Assembly: GCF_014652935.1 (NCBI RefSeq)
Contig: NZ_BMZT01000009.1
Location: 49,900 to 113,899, forward strand
DNA: 64,000 nucleotides
DNA from: Luteimonas padinae
Lineage (GTDB): Bacteria > Pseudomonadota > Gammaproteobacteria > Xanthomonadales > Xanthomonadaceae
Reading direction: 5' to 3'
Position 1 is the stretch's first letter; each line of letters begins with the position of its first letter. The notes under the pieces were generated by a model. That model saw only the letters and a program-made list of their open reading frames with translations, ran no database searches and was not told where the DNA came from. This document shows positions 34,599 to 43,891 of this stretch, piece after piece. A program made the position numbers and the translations under genes.

Positions 34599-35645
34599 CT
34601 CCCGCCTTGATCAGAAAAACAGGTAGGTGGCGTAACCGGCAATCATCGCCATAGCAAAAATGACTGCTAAAAACGCCGCTAAAAGCTTCAGCGTGAACAA
34701 AGAGCGCAACAGAATGAGCTCAGTCAGGCTGGCTCCGGCACTGCCGATGATAAACGCTAGCACCGTCCCGGCACCCACGCCTTTGGCCATCAGAGCCGCT
34801 GCCAGAGGTATGACGGCTTCAGCGCGAATATACAACGGCACGCCGATGACAGCGGCAACTGGAATGGCAAAGGGATTATCTGGGCCTGCATACTGCTCCA
34901 ATAAGTCAGTGGGCATGAAACCATAGATCACGCTGCCAATCGCAATACCGATGAGCAGGTAAGGCAACACATCGATAAAGTCCGACCAAGCTTCCCGCCA
35001 CACACCACTGTACTTCCCTTCTTTCTTAACCGTGACAGTGGGTTGACTGTCACAGCATTCGCTAGACGTAGAGACTGTTGTCTTCCTATCAGCCCCGCAA
35101 GAAGCCGTCTTCGGAGTGGTGTCGCAGCTGTTGGTGCCGCAACTCGATGCGGTCGATGTAGCACTGCACGGGCTTGCTGATGAACTACATCCACTGCTCT
35201 CTTGTGTCGCCGTCCGGCGCACATAACGCTCGAAGCCAAGCGTGTGAAGCAGCCATCCGGCACCTACCGCGACCACCAAAGCGGCGAGCACATAGATAGC
35301 AGTAAGTGTCCATCCAAACGTGGCAACCAGCAGGCCGACGACGATAGGATTCAGCAACGGAGATGAGAAAAGAAACACCATCATCGGCCCAAAACCGGCC
35401 CGTGCCCGAATCAACCCTTTCAACATGGGGATAGTCGAGCAACTACAGAAGGGCGTTATAGCTCCTAAACCAGCAGCAAGAAAATAGCCTCGCTTCCCAC
35501 TGGAAGTCAGTAACGCTTCCACCTTGGATGGTGGGATGTGACGTTGAAGAACTCCGACCAGCAAGCTAATGCCAATGAATAAAACCGATAGCTCGATAGC
35601 GAGAAAGGCGAACATGCCTAGAGCGTCTTGGAGTTGAGATGACAT
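33332..35645 (-). mobile_element. ISL3-family insertion sequence with permease passenger
   Basis: One end is defined by GGGTATACGGATTTAATGG starting at 33332, exactly where the LLM gene breaks off. It contains an ISL3 transposase and, 12 bp further, a permease gene on the same strand, in the manner of ISL3 elements such as ISPpu12 that carry passenger genes. I could not find the inverse copy of the terminus (CCGTATACCC) between 34600 and 36420, so the other end is unknown and the given limit is just the permease start codon. Confidence 0.6.
34611..35645 (-). CDS. DUF318/YraQ-type permease with a cysteine-rich loop
   Basis: 344-aa inner-membrane permease of the PF03773 family (relatives include ArsP, an organoarsenical efflux pump). 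Hydrophobic segments include AFLAIELSVLFIGISLLVGV and LLAAFLAVIFAMAMIAGYA; the hallmark FCSCSTIP motif follows the second. Between the two halves (about residues 145-205) is a soluble loop extremely rich in Ser, Thr and Cys (CSSSASPCSATSTASSC, later ECCDSQ), which could bind a soft metal or metalloid. It lies 12 bp from the transposase gene on the same strand, as an IS passenger. The substrate is not decided by the sequence. Confidence 0.82.
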   Translation of the reverse strand: MSSQLQDALGMFAFLAIELSVLFIGISLLVGVLQRHIPPSKVEALLTSSGKRGYFLAAGLGAITPFCSCSTIPMLKGLIRARAGFGPMMVFLFSSPLLNPIVVGLLVATFGWTLTAIYVLAALVVAVGAGWLLHTLGFERYVRRTATQESSGCSSSASPCSATSTASSCGTNSCDTTPKTASCGADRKTTVSTSSECCDSQPTVTVKKEGKYSGVWREAWSDFIDVLPYLLIGIAIGSVIYGFMPTDLLEQYAGPDNPFAIPVAAVIGVPLYIRAEAVIPLAAALMAKGVGAGTVLAFIIGSAGASLTELILLRSLFTLKLLAAFLAVIFAMAMIAGYATYLFF

Positions 35646-35708
35646 TCAATATTACTCCTATATTTCTGGGTCAAAGAGTCCGGCCTGCCGGTCGGCACCT
35701 TTGGGTTG

Positions 35709-36314
35709 TTACGGCTGCGCGGGAGAGGTGTCCCGCCGCAAGCCCGCCACCAGTACAAGAAATCCCTGCACGGCTTTTTCGGAAGCGGCGCGTGGGTCGT
35801 CTGCGCTGGCGATCCACAGCGATGCGCCCAGCAGCGCCCCGTTTATCAGGCGGGCCGTCGCCAGGGGATCGACGGGGCGTATGACTGCCTCCTCGATCAA
35901 CTTCTGGAGGCTGCGGCGCGTGTTCACGATGCACACGTTCTGGCAGAGCCACTGGGAGGGATCGCCCAGAACCGCTGGCCCGTCCAGCAGGACGATCCGC
36001 TGGACTTCGGGCTCGACGGCCATCTTGATGTAGCCAATGCACTCCTGAACGAAGCCGTCCCAGGTGGACTCCGCCTCCTCGACGATGACGGCCAGTCGGC
36101 CAGATATCTCTGCATCAATCTGGGCGATGACCGCCTCCAGCAGCCCTTTCTTTCCACCGAAGTGGTGATAGAGCGCTCCGCGCGTCAGTCCGGCTTGGGC
36201 CGTCAGCTCATCCATTGAACTGTCCGCATATCCCACGGTTGCGAACGCAGCGCGGGCGGCACTGATGAGCTTGGCCCGCGTTTCCTCAATCATCTCTGCA
36301 CGCTTTTGTGCCAT
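35709..36314 (-). CDS. TetR-family repressor of the RND efflux operon
   Basis: 201-aa regulator. The N-terminal HTH reads ISAARAAFATVGYADSSMDELTAQAGLTRGALYHHFGGKKGL, a typical TetR recognition helix. The C-terminal ligand-binding part is helical and like those of efflux regulators. GGAGGAC precedes the ATG at 36314; the open frame upstream to 36422 crosses the operators and is not used. It is divergent from the efflux operon, with two matched palindromes in the 141-bp gap, so it most likely represses both directions and is released by a pump substrate (inference from TtgR/SmeT-type systems). Confidence 0.9.
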   Translation of the reverse strand: MAQKRAEMIEETRAKLISAARAAFATVGYADSSMDELTAQAGLTRGALYHHFGGKKGLLEAVIAQIDAEISGRLAVIVEEAESTWDGFVQECIGYIKMAVEPEVQRIVLLDGPAVLGDPSQWLCQNVCIVNTRRSLQKLIEEAVIRPVDPLATARLINGALLGASLWIASADDPRAASEKAVQGFLVLVAGLRRDTSPAQP

Positions 36315-36358
36315 TAGGTCGTCCTCCGATTTTTCACATAAGAAGTGTATGTAAATGA

Positions 36359-36412
36359 TTGACATACGTTGCGTATGAGTGGATGATAAATGGCATACGT
36401 CACGTATGTCAA
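36359..36412. promoter_or_regulatory. Divergent promoters with paired TetR operators
   Basis: Two near-identical palindromes, CATACGTTGCGTATG (36363-36377) and CATACGTCACGTATG (36394-36408), have centres 31 bp apart, three helical turns. TTGACA occurs on the plus strand at 36359-36364 and on the minus strand at 36412-36407, each overlapping a palindrome, so -35 boxes for both the efflux operon and tetR are covered by operators. Confidence 0.75.
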
Positions 36413-36455
36413 ATTTTATCAACCGGGTTTCGCCATCCCTTCGAGACTGAAAACA

Positions 36456-37658
36456 ATGAGCACATTGCCTTACCTTGCGGTCCTGCCTTCCTGGCGCCGC
36501 GCCTTGCCGTTAGCTGCGGCGAGCTTGCTGGCGCTGTCCCTAGCTGGCTGCAATAGCGACGCCGCCGACGCGGTCGCCGCCCCTCCACCCACGGTCAGCG
36601 TGGCACCTGTGTCGGTGCGCAAGATCGTCCTATGGGATGAGTTCAATGGCCGCGTCGAGGCGGTGGAAAGCGTTGCGCTGCGGCCACGTGTGAGTGGCTA
36701 CATCGACAGGGTCAATTACGAAGAGGGCCAGATCGTCAAACGTGGCGACGTGCTGTTCGAGATTGACGCTCGCAGTTACCGTGCTGCTCTGGCTCGCGCG
36801 GAAGCAGACTTGGCCCGCGCCCGCACGCAGGCCGCACTGGCACGTAGCGAAGCGGCCCGTGCTCAAAAGCTGGCTTCGTTGCAAGCAGCCTCCACCGAGG
36901 AGTTGGAGCAGCGCCACGCCGCCGCCGATCAGGCCCAAGCCAACGTGCAGTTCGCCCAAGCCGCAGTCGAGACCGCCAAGTTGGATCTGTCGTTCACCCA
37001 GGTACGTTCGCCCATCACAGGCCGCGCCGGACGTGCACTGGTCACGGCAGGCAACTTGGTGAGTGCTGACGGCCAGGCCAGCATCCTGACCACCGTAGTC
37101 TCGCTGAACCCGGTGCACGTGCATTTTGATAGCGACGAGCGTACCTATCTGCGCTACGCCCACATGGCTCGCAACGGAGAGCGCCCCGACCAGCGCAGCG
37201 AAAGTATCCCGGTGCAGGTGGGCCTGGTCGGCGAGAACGGCTATCCACACGCCGGAAACGTGGACTTCGTGGACAACCGTGTCGATGCGGCCACCGGCAC
37301 CATCCGCGCACGCGCCACCCTGGTCAATCCCGACGGCCTGCTTACGCCGGGCCTCTATGCCCGAGTGCGCCTGCCGGGTAGCGGCAGTTTCGAGGCCATG
37401 CTGATCGACGACAAGGCCATCCTGACCGACCAGAGCCGCAAGTACGTGTATGTGATCGATGAGAACAACACCGCCCAGCGCCGCGACATCACGCTGGGAC
37501 GCAAGGCCGAAGGCCTGCGCATCGTCGAGGAAGGTCTAAATCCCGGCGACCGCGTGATCGTCAACGGCATCCAGAAGGTTTCTGTCGGCATGCCAGTGAC
37601 GGCCCAGGACATTGAAATGGCGCCTGCAGGCCGACAAATCGCCCAGGCGAGCGAATGA
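36456..37658 (+). CDS. RND efflux periplasmic adaptor (MexE/AcrA-like lipoprotein)
   Basis: 400-aa membrane-fusion protein joining the inner-membrane pump to the outer-membrane channel. It has a lipoprotein signal ending LALSLAGC, the lipoyl half-motif RVSGYIDRVNYEEGQIVKRGDVLFEIDARSY, a long helical hairpin (LARARTQAALARSEAARAQK..), the second lipoyl half (SFTQVRSPITGRAGRALVTAG) and a beta-barrel with RVRLPGSGSFEAMLIDDKAI. The ATG at 36456 is chosen since the signal begins there. It is first in a three-gene operon; the pump starts 19 bp downstream. It is nearer to the MexE type than to AcrA by general character. Confidence 0.92.
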   Translation: MSTLPYLAVLPSWRRALPLAAASLLALSLAGCNSDAADAVAAPPPTVSVAPVSVRKIVLWDEFNGRVEAVESVALRPRVSGYIDRVNYEEGQIVKRGDVLFEIDARSYRAALARAEADLARARTQAALARSEAARAQKLASLQAASTEELEQRHAAADQAQANVQFAQAAVETAKLDLSFTQVRSPITGRAGRALVTAGNLVSADGQASILTTVVSLNPVHVHFDSDERTYLRYAHMARNGERPDQRSESIPVQVGLVGENGYPHAGNVDFVDNRVDAATGTIRARATLVNPDGLLTPGLYARVRLPGSGSFEAMLIDDKAILTDQSRKYVYVIDENNTAQRRDITLGRKAEGLRIVEEGLNPGDRVIVNGIQKVSVGMPVTAQDIEMAPAGRQIAQASE

Positions 37659-37677
37659 GCGCGGAGAGCCAGCCATC

Positions 37678-40600
37678 ATGAACTTTGCCCGCTTTTTCGT
37701 GGACAGGCCGATTTTTGCGGCCGTGCTGTCCATCATCATTTTCGTGGTTGGGTTGATCGCGATCCCGCTCTTGCCCGTCAGCGAGTACCCGGAAGTCGTG
37801 CCACCCAGCGTACAGGTTCGCGCCACGTATCCTGGCGCAAATCCGCGCGAAATCGCCGACACGGTAGCCGCACCACTGGAGGCATCCATCACCGGCGTGG
37901 AAAACATGCTCTACATGAAGTCCGTGGCCGGTAGTGATGGCGTGTTGGTGCTGACCGTCACCTTCCGTCCTGGCACCGATCCCGACGACGCCCAGGTCAA
38001 GGTACAGAACCGTGTCGCCCAGGCAGAGCCGCGTCTTCCCGAAGCGGTGCGCCAGCAAGGTGTGGTGACCGTCAAACAGTCCCACAACGAAACGCTGGTC
38101 GTGCAGTTGCGCTCGCCGGGCGATCGCTATGACGCGCTGTACCTGCGCAACTATGCCGTGCTCCATGTACGCGACGAGTTGGCACGCATCCAGGGGGTGG
38201 GCGATGCCAAGATCTACGGCTCTGGCGACTACGCCATGCGCTTATGGCTGGACCCCGACAAAATTGCGGCGCTGGGTATGACCGCCGGCGATGTGGTCGA
38301 AGCCGTGCGCGAACAGAACGTCCAGGTCTCGGCCGGTCAACTAGGTGCGCCGCCCAACCCCTCGGGAAGCGACTTCCTCCTGTCCATCAATGCGCAGGGC
38401 CGGCTGGTGACGGAAGAAGAGTTCGGCGACGTCATCGTCAAGACCGGATCGCAGGGTCAGGTCACCCGGCTGCGAGATGTGGCGCGCGTGGAAATGGACG
38501 CATCCAGCTACTCGCTGATGTCGTTGCTCAACAACAAGCCTGCTGTCGCGATCTCTGTCCTTGAAGCCCCGGGCGCCAATGCCATCGAAATCTCGGATCA
38601 AGTCCGCGCGAAGATGGACGAGTTGGCCAAGCGCTTTCCCGAGGGAGTGGAATGGTCGGTGGAGTATGACTCAACTGTCTTCGTGCGTCAGTCGATCAAG
38701 GCGGTCGTCAACACTCTGCTGGAAGCCATCGGACTGGTGGTGCTGGTGGTGATCTTGTTCCTTCAGACTTGGCGTGCCTCCATCATCCCACTGCTAGCCG
38801 TGCCGGTGTCGGTGGTAGGCACCTTCGCCGTGCTGCTGATGCTGGGCTTTTCCATCAATACGCTCACGCTTTTTGGACTCGTGCTTGCCATCGGGATCGT
38901 GGTGGACGACGCGATCGTGGTGGTGGAAAACGTCGAGCGCAACATCGCCGAAGGGCTGGCGCCGCTGGCTGCGGCCCATCAGGCCATGCGCGAAGTCAGT
39001 GGCCCCATCGTCGCCATCTCGCTGGTGCTGTGCTCGGTATTCGTGCCTATGGCATTCCTGTCCGGCGTGACAGGGCAGTTCTACAAACAGTTCGCCGTCA
39101 CCATTGCGATCTCCACGGTAATTTCGGCCATCAACTCGCTGACGCTGTCGCCTGCGCTGGCCGCGCGCCTGCTTCGCCCGCATGGTGCCGCGCCAGACCT
39201 GCCCACGCGGGTGCTGGATCGCAGTCTGGGCTGGATATTCCGGCCGTTCAACCGTTTCTTCCTGCGCAGCGCGGATGGCTATGGAAACAGCGTGTCGCGC
39301 ATCCTCGGGCGGCGTGGTGCGGTGTTTCTCGTCTACATCGCGCTACTGGTGGCGACGGGAGCTGTGTTCAAGGCCGTCCCTGGCGGATTCATCCCCATGC
39401 AGGACAAGCTGTATCTCATCGGTGTCATCCAGCTACCCGAGGGTGCATCCCTGGAGCGCACGGAAGCGCTGGTCCGCCGTGTGAGCGACATCGCGCTCAA
39501 GACCGATGGCGTCTACAACGCCGTGCAGTTCCCGGGCATGAACGGCTTGCAGTCGACCAACACGTCCAATAGCGGCCTAGTGTATTTCGTACTCAAGCCC
39601 ATCAATGAGCGCAAGCACACTGCAACCGAGATTGCGGAACAGTTGAACGAGCGCTTCGCTCAGGAGCAGGACGGTCTGGCCTTTGCCATCATGCCGCCCC
39701 CTGTCATGGGGCTGGGCGCGGGTTCCGGGTTCTCTCTTTACGTGCAGGATCGCAACCGTGAGGGCTATGCCGCATTGCAGACGGCGACCACCGAGCTGGC
39801 GACGGCCATCTCGCAAGAACCGGGATTCCAATATCCGATCAGTTCCTATCAGGCCAATGTGCCGCAGCTTGACGCCGTAGTGGACCGCACCAAGGCGAAG
39901 GCACAGGGCGTGGCCGTGACCGATCTTTTCGATACGCTGCAAGTGTACCTGGGTTCGGCGTATGTCAACGACTTCACGCGCTTTGGCCGCACCTTCCGGG
40001 TGATGGCTCAGGCGGACGCACCGTTCCGCAGTTCTGTCGAGGACGTGGTCAAACTGCGCACCCGCAACGCCAATGGCGACATGGTGCCCATCGGCAGCAT
40101 GGTGGACGTGCGCAAGACATTCGGCCCCGATCCCGTCATCCGCTTCAACGGCTATCCATCTGCCGACCTGATTGGTGAGTCAGATCCGCGTCTGGTGTCG
40201 TCATCGCAGGCATTGCAGCAAGTGCAATCCATTGCAGACAAGGTGCTGCCGCCAGGCATGCAACTGGAGTGGACCGACCTCAGCTACCAGCAGGTCACGC
40301 AAAGCAATACCGCGCTGGTGGTGTTCCCGCTGGCGGTACTGTTGGTCTTCCTGGTGCTGGCGGCACTGTACGAAAGCTGGACGTTGCCGCTGGCCGTCAT
40401 CCTGATCGTGCCCATGAGCCTGTTGTCGGCCATGACGGGCGTGTGGCTCGCGGGTGGTGACAGCAACATTTTCGTGCAGATTGGCTTGATAGTGCTGATT
40501 GGTCTGGCCTCCAAGAATGCCATTCTGATCGTGGAGTTCGCCCGTGAACTTGAGCGCAAGGGGCACAGCATCCTCGATGCCGCGCTGGAGGCATCACGCC

Positions 40601-40845
40601 TTCGTCTGCGCCCGATCATCATGACTTCCATCGCCTTCATCGCTGGCGTGGTGCCGCTGATGGTCGGTTCCGGCGCAGGCGCGGAGATTCGCCAGGTTAT
40701 GGGAGTGACTGTGTTCGCCGGCATGCTCGGCGTGACCTTGTTCGGTTTATTCCTGACTCCTGTTTTCTACGTCGCGTTACGCAGGCTCGCGACGCGCAAG
40801 CCACGTCGCCAGGCAAATGTCGCCATGGAGGCCACCCATGTCTGA
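37678..40845 (+). CDS. RND multidrug efflux transporter (HAE1 family)
   Basis: 1055-aa proton-driven inner-membrane pump. It begins MNFARFFVDRPIFAAVLSII, as HAE1 pumps do, and contains VSEYPEVVPPSVQV, the TM4 proton relay GLVLAIGIVVDDAIVVVENVER with its paired aspartates, the middle repeat start GGFIPMQDKLYLIG and the second half's GLASKNAILIVEFARE with the conserved Lys. Twelve membrane segments and two large periplasmic loops follow the usual duplication. It is full-length with no frameshift. Similarity to MexF/OqxB-type pumps suggests export of chloramphenicol-, quinolone- or solvent-like compounds, but substrates are not determined. The channel gene overlaps its end by 8 bp. Confidence 0.94.
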   Translation: MNFARFFVDRPIFAAVLSIIIFVVGLIAIPLLPVSEYPEVVPPSVQVRATYPGANPREIADTVAAPLEASITGVENMLYMKSVAGSDGVLVLTVTFRPGTDPDDAQVKVQNRVAQAEPRLPEAVRQQGVVTVKQSHNETLVVQLRSPGDRYDALYLRNYAVLHVRDELARIQGVGDAKIYGSGDYAMRLWLDPDKIAALGMTAGDVVEAVREQNVQVSAGQLGAPPNPSGSDFLLSINAQGRLVTEEEFGDVIVKTGSQGQVTRLRDVARVEMDASSYSLMSLLNNKPAVAISVLEAPGANAIEISDQVRAKMDELAKRFPEGVEWSVEYDSTVFVRQSIKAVVNTLLEAIGLVVLVVILFLQTWRASIIPLLAVPVSVVGTFAVLLMLGFSINTLTLFGLVLAIGIVVDDAIVVVENVERNIAEGLAPLAAAHQAMREVSGPIVAISLVLCSVFVPMAFLSGVTGQFYKQFAVTIAISTVISAINSLTLSPALAARLLRPHGAAPDLPTRVLDRSLGWIFRPFNRFFLRSADGYGNSVSRILGRRGAVFLVYIALLVATGAVFKAVPGGFIPMQDKLYLIGVIQLPEGASLERTEALVRRVSDIALKTDGVYNAVQFPGMNGLQSTNTSNSGLVYFVLKPINERKHTATEIAEQLNERFAQEQDGLAFAIMPPPVMGLGAGSGFSLYVQDRNREGYAALQTATTELATAISQEPGFQYPISSYQANVPQLDAVVDRTKAKAQGVAVTDLFDTLQVYLGSAYVNDFTRFGRTFRVMAQADAPFRSSVEDVVKLRTRNANGDMVPIGSMVDVRKTFGPDPVIRFNGYPSADLIGESDPRLVSSSQALQQVQSIADKVLPPGMQLEWTDLSYQQVTQSNTALVVFPLAVLLVFLVLAALYESWTLPLAVILIVPMSLLSAMTGVWLAGGDSNIFVQIGLIVLIGLASKNAILIVEFARELERKGHSILDAALEASRLRLRPIIMTSIAFIAGVVPLMVGSGAGAEIRQVMGVTVFAGMLGVTLFGLFLTPVFYVALRRLATRKPRRQANVAMEATHV

Positions 40846-42439
40846 CTCCACAAGGACTGATTCCGTCATGCTTCAAACGCCATCCCGCATCCGACCATGC
40901 CTACGTCGGATGCCACATCTGGTACTGCTCCCTTTGGTGGCGTTGACGCTGGCAGCTTGCGCAGTAGGGCCGAATTACAAGGCACCTGCCGCGCCCCAGG
41001 CAGTGACGTATGCCCGCCAAGACCCCGTTGCCGTGTCCCAGCTTGTACCGGAGGCCGATGCGCAATTCTGGCGGGAACTGGATGACCCGGTGCTGCACTC
41101 TTTGGTGGAGAATGCTCTTCACGCCAATCACGACATCCGCATAGCACTGTCGCGCTACGAGCAAGCCAGCGCACTGTCGCGCGAACGTCGCCAAGACTAC
41201 TATCCGACGCTGGGCGCGTCCGGTGAAATCAGTACCCAGCGCGCCAGTGCTGCACAAGCACCGGATGCGTCCCGCTCCGACCGGGATAACGATCTGCATT
41301 CGGCTGGCCTATCCGTGATCTGGGAATTGGACTTCTTTGGCCGAGTGCGGCGCAGCGTGGAATCGCAGCGCGCCGAGACCGAGGCCAGCGCAGCCGACCT
41401 GGCGGGCGTACAAGTGGCTATGGTGGCCGAGTTGACCGACGCCTATTTCCGCTTGCGCGGCTTGCAAGTGCAATTACAGGTCGCGCGGGACAACGAAATC
41501 AACCAAGCCGATACGCTGCGGCTGATCGAGGTCTTGTTCGAGAACGGCCGGGGCACGTCGTTCGATGCCGACCGCGCCCGCACGCAATTGGCGCTGACAC
41601 GCTCGCGCATTCCGCCGCTTGAAGCTGAGGCTGCTGTGGCCGCCCACCGCATTGCCGTGCTCACTGGCCGCACGCCTGCGGCGATGGCCGAAGTGCTGGA
41701 TCACCCCGCAGCCTTGCCTGAGCTGCCCGCCCAGATCAACGCCGGTGCACCGGGCGATCTACTGCGTCGCCGTCCCGATGTGGCTGCGGCAGAACGTAGG
41801 CTGGCTGCGGCCACTGCGCGTATCGGCGTAGCCATGGCAGACCTGTTCCCTCGCTTTACGTTGGGAGGGCTGATCGGCACGCAGGCGTTGGGCTTTGGTT
41901 CGTTGTTCGAGCGTGATAGTGAAACGCGAATGATCTCGCTCGGTGTGGGTGGTTCCTTCCTAGACGTGGGCCGGGTGCGGTCGCGCATCGCGGCGGCCAA
42001 TTCAGCCACTGCCGAAAACTTGGCGGTATACGAGCGCACGGTGCTGCGCGCCATGGAAGAAACCGAGAACGCGCTGGTACGCCTATCGCGCGCGCAGACC
42101 GAGTACGCCATGCTGGTACAGGCGACCGAGGCCAGCCGCCGGGCAGCCAAGACGGCTCGCCTGCAATTTGAGGGCGGCGCCATCCATGTTTTGGATGTGC
42201 TGGAGGCCGAACGTTCACGCTTGGAGTCCGAAGACTTGCTGGCACAAAGCGCCACCCGCAGGGCGACGGCGTTGGTGGCGGTCTACAAGACGCTGGCCGG
42301 CGGCTGGTCACACGCCTTGCCCGGACCGCAGGGCGAGGCAGTCGCGCAGCGCCACAAAAGCGGCGACAGGCCTGAACTGGATGAACTCGGTGAGATGAGC
42401 GGCTACAACGCTGCGACTCTCAAACGGCCTTTGTACTGA
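40838..42439 (+). CDS. Outer-membrane efflux channel lipoprotein (OprM/NodT family)
   Basis: 533-aa TolC-type channel closing the tripartite pump. The signal ends LALTLAACAVGPNYKAP, a lipobox followed by the family's GPxY motif. The two OEP repeats are visible: a first with NALHANHDIRIALSRYEQA and GLSVIWELDFFGRVRRSVES, and a second with LLRRRPDVAAAERRLAAATARIGVAMADLFPRF and GGSFLDVGRVRSRI. The ATG at 40838 lies within the end of the pump gene, giving coupling. The C-terminal 45 residues are an unusually hydrophilic tail. The operon ends here; LysR starts 15 bp downstream. Confidence 0.93.
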   Translation: MSDSTRTDSVMLQTPSRIRPCLRRMPHLVLLPLVALTLAACAVGPNYKAPAAPQAVTYARQDPVAVSQLVPEADAQFWRELDDPVLHSLVENALHANHDIRIALSRYEQASALSRERRQDYYPTLGASGEISTQRASAAQAPDASRSDRDNDLHSAGLSVIWELDFFGRVRRSVESQRAETEASAADLAGVQVAMVAELTDAYFRLRGLQVQLQVARDNEINQADTLRLIEVLFENGRGTSFDADRARTQLALTRSRIPPLEAEAAVAAHRIAVLTGRTPAAMAEVLDHPAALPELPAQINAGAPGDLLRRRPDVAAAERRLAAATARIGVAMADLFPRFTLGGLIGTQALGFGSLFERDSETRMISLGVGGSFLDVGRVRSRIAAANSATAENLAVYERTVLRAMEETENALVRLSRAQTEYAMLVQATEASRRAAKTARLQFEGGAIHVLDVLEAERSRLESEDLLAQSATRRATALVAVYKTLAGGWSHALPGPQGEAVAQRHKSGDRPELDELGEMSGYNAATLKRPLY

Positions 42440-42453
42440 CAACAGGAGGCGAA

Positions 42454-43398
42454 ATGGAGATTCGACACTTACGCTGCTTTCTCGCTGTCGCCGAAGAACT
42501 ACATTTCGCCCGCGCGGCGGAGAGGCTGCACATCGAGCAGTCACCGCTGTCGCGCACTATCAAGGAGCTGGAGGAGAGCCTGGGCGAACAGTTGTTCATT
42601 CGTACCAGCCGCAGCACGCGGCTGACACGGGCGGGCAAGCTGTTTCTGGAGCATGTGCCGCGCATCTTCACCGCCTTGCAGCAGGCGCGCGATAGCGTGA
42701 ATGCAGCCACCAACGGCTTCCACGGTCAGTTGCGTATCGCACTGTCCGACGGCATCACGCCCTCGCGCCTGCCGTCCTTGCTGGCGCTGTGTCGGCAGGA
42801 AGAACCCGAAGTCGAGATTCGCCTGTTCGAGGTACCCTTGTCGCAGCAGATCAAGGGACTGCATGACGACCTTTACGACGTGGGCTTTGCCCAGTCCGAT
42901 GAAGTTGGAGAAGGCATCACTGCCGAAGCCGTTTGGAGCGATGCGCTGATGGTGGCGGTTCCTGCACGTCATCCGCTTTTGAAGCACAAGCGCATCCCGC
43001 TGGAAGAAGTGCTGCGCTATCCGCTGGTGTTGTGCGATCCGCACGTATGCGAAGGCCATGCTCGCCAAGTCGAGCGCGTACTGCGCCGGATAGATATGGA
43101 GCCGCTGATTGCCGAACGTGTGGCTTCGTGCGATTTGATGATGGCGTTAGTGTCGGCGGGCTTTGCGCTGGGCCTAGCCGGAGCGCCGCATATCGCAGGC
43201 AGCCGTGAGCCTGGGATTGTGGCTCGGCCGCTGGCGGGTCGCTCACCCATGCTGACCACTTATGTGCTGCACCGGGAAGGTGGATCCTCGGACGTGCTGT
43301 CACGCTTTATCGAGCGTGTGCAGGCCATCGAATCGCCGGACGGCATCAGAGCCACGCCCCCCCTTGAACCCGATTCCCAAGAGGAAGTCGAGTCATGA
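42454..43398 (+). CDS. LysR-family transcriptional regulator
   Basis: 314-aa regulator with an N-terminal winged HTH (MEIRHLRCFLAVAEELHFARAAERLHIEQSPLSRTIKELE) and a substrate-binding domain starting GQLRIALSDGITPSRLPSLL. A LysR gene at this position, between cargo and the EexN/TraG genes, is regularly found in Tn4371-like ICEs, so I take it as backbone, not as regulator of the efflux pump. GGAGGCG precedes the ATG. EexN follows with an ATGA overlap. It may control the transfer genes (inference). Confidence 0.93.
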   Translation: MEIRHLRCFLAVAEELHFARAAERLHIEQSPLSRTIKELEESLGEQLFIRTSRSTRLTRAGKLFLEHVPRIFTALQQARDSVNAATNGFHGQLRIALSDGITPSRLPSLLALCRQEEPEVEIRLFEVPLSQQIKGLHDDLYDVGFAQSDEVGEGITAEAVWSDALMVAVPARHPLLKHKRIPLEEVLRYPLVLCDPHVCEGHARQVERVLRRIDMEPLIAERVASCDLMMALVSAGFALGLAGAPHIAGSREPGIVARPLAGRSPMLTTYVLHREGGSSDVLSRFIERVQAIESPDGIRATPPLEPDSQEEVES

Positions 43399-43655
43399 CC
43401 ATGAAGCAGATCGCCCCATTCCTGTTGGTCGCCGCGCTGTCCGCTTGCGGCCAGTCCGAAACACCGAAACAGGCAACCAATGTACCGACCGTGGAAGAGC
43501 TGGTCGCAGATCCTGCGCGCCTGAGGGAGCTGCGCCGCCAGTGCAAGACCGAACGCCCGACGATGGGAGACGTGCTGTGCAACCGGGTGGCCGAGGCGAC
43601 GAACAAGCGCTTCTTTGGCTATGGAAACACGCCCTACACGCCGCCGAAGTTCTGA
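43395..43655 (+). CDS. EexN-like entry-exclusion lipoprotein
   Basis: 86-aa lipoprotein. The signal peptide ends LLVAALSACG, followed by a short mature part with EELVADPARLRELRRQCKTERPTMGDVLCNRVAEATNKRFFG, a pattern shared with EexN-type proteins that keep a cell from accepting a second copy of the same conjugative element. The two cysteines of the mature part may form a disulphide. The start overlaps the LysR stop (ATGA). A hairpin terminator lies 43 bp after its stop. Confidence 0.82.
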   Translation: MTMKQIAPFLLVAALSACGQSETPKQATNVPTVEELVADPARLRELRRQCKTERPTMGDVLCNRVAEATNKRFFGYGNTPYTPPKF

Positions 43656-43697
43656 TTGTTGGCTTTCTGCCGCGAATCTTGATTTTTCTTTCTCGAC

Positions 43698-43730
43698 ACG
43701 CCGCCGCGCGCTCACGCCTGCGGCGTTTTT
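43698..43730 (+). terminator. Rho-independent terminator after the EexN-like gene
   Basis: ACGCCGC (43698-43704) pairs with GCGGCGT (43720-43726), followed by a run of five T. It separates the LysR-EexN unit from traG, which therefore probably has its own promoter within 43731-43891. Confidence 0.65.
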
Positions 43731-43891
43731 ACTGGTTTCGCCTCTGCATGACACCATGCTTTTTGCATCACCTTGCTGCCGATAACGGTCTTTGACCGGC
43801 ACTGAACCGGCACCGATCCTGACGCCTGCGGCACGCCTTTGTGCCGCGTTTTCCACGGGGAATCAGCGCAGGAGAAATCGGAGGCCAGGGT

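Noticed and set aside
34600..36420. Second terminus of the ISL3 element
   Set aside because: No inverse copy of GGGTATACGG was found by eye, so the far end is left open.
42454..43398. LysR as regulator of the RND operon (MexT-like)
   Set aside because: A LysR gene at this place is backbone in related ICEs and is coupled to the EexN gene; the operators and divergent TetR explain efflux control.
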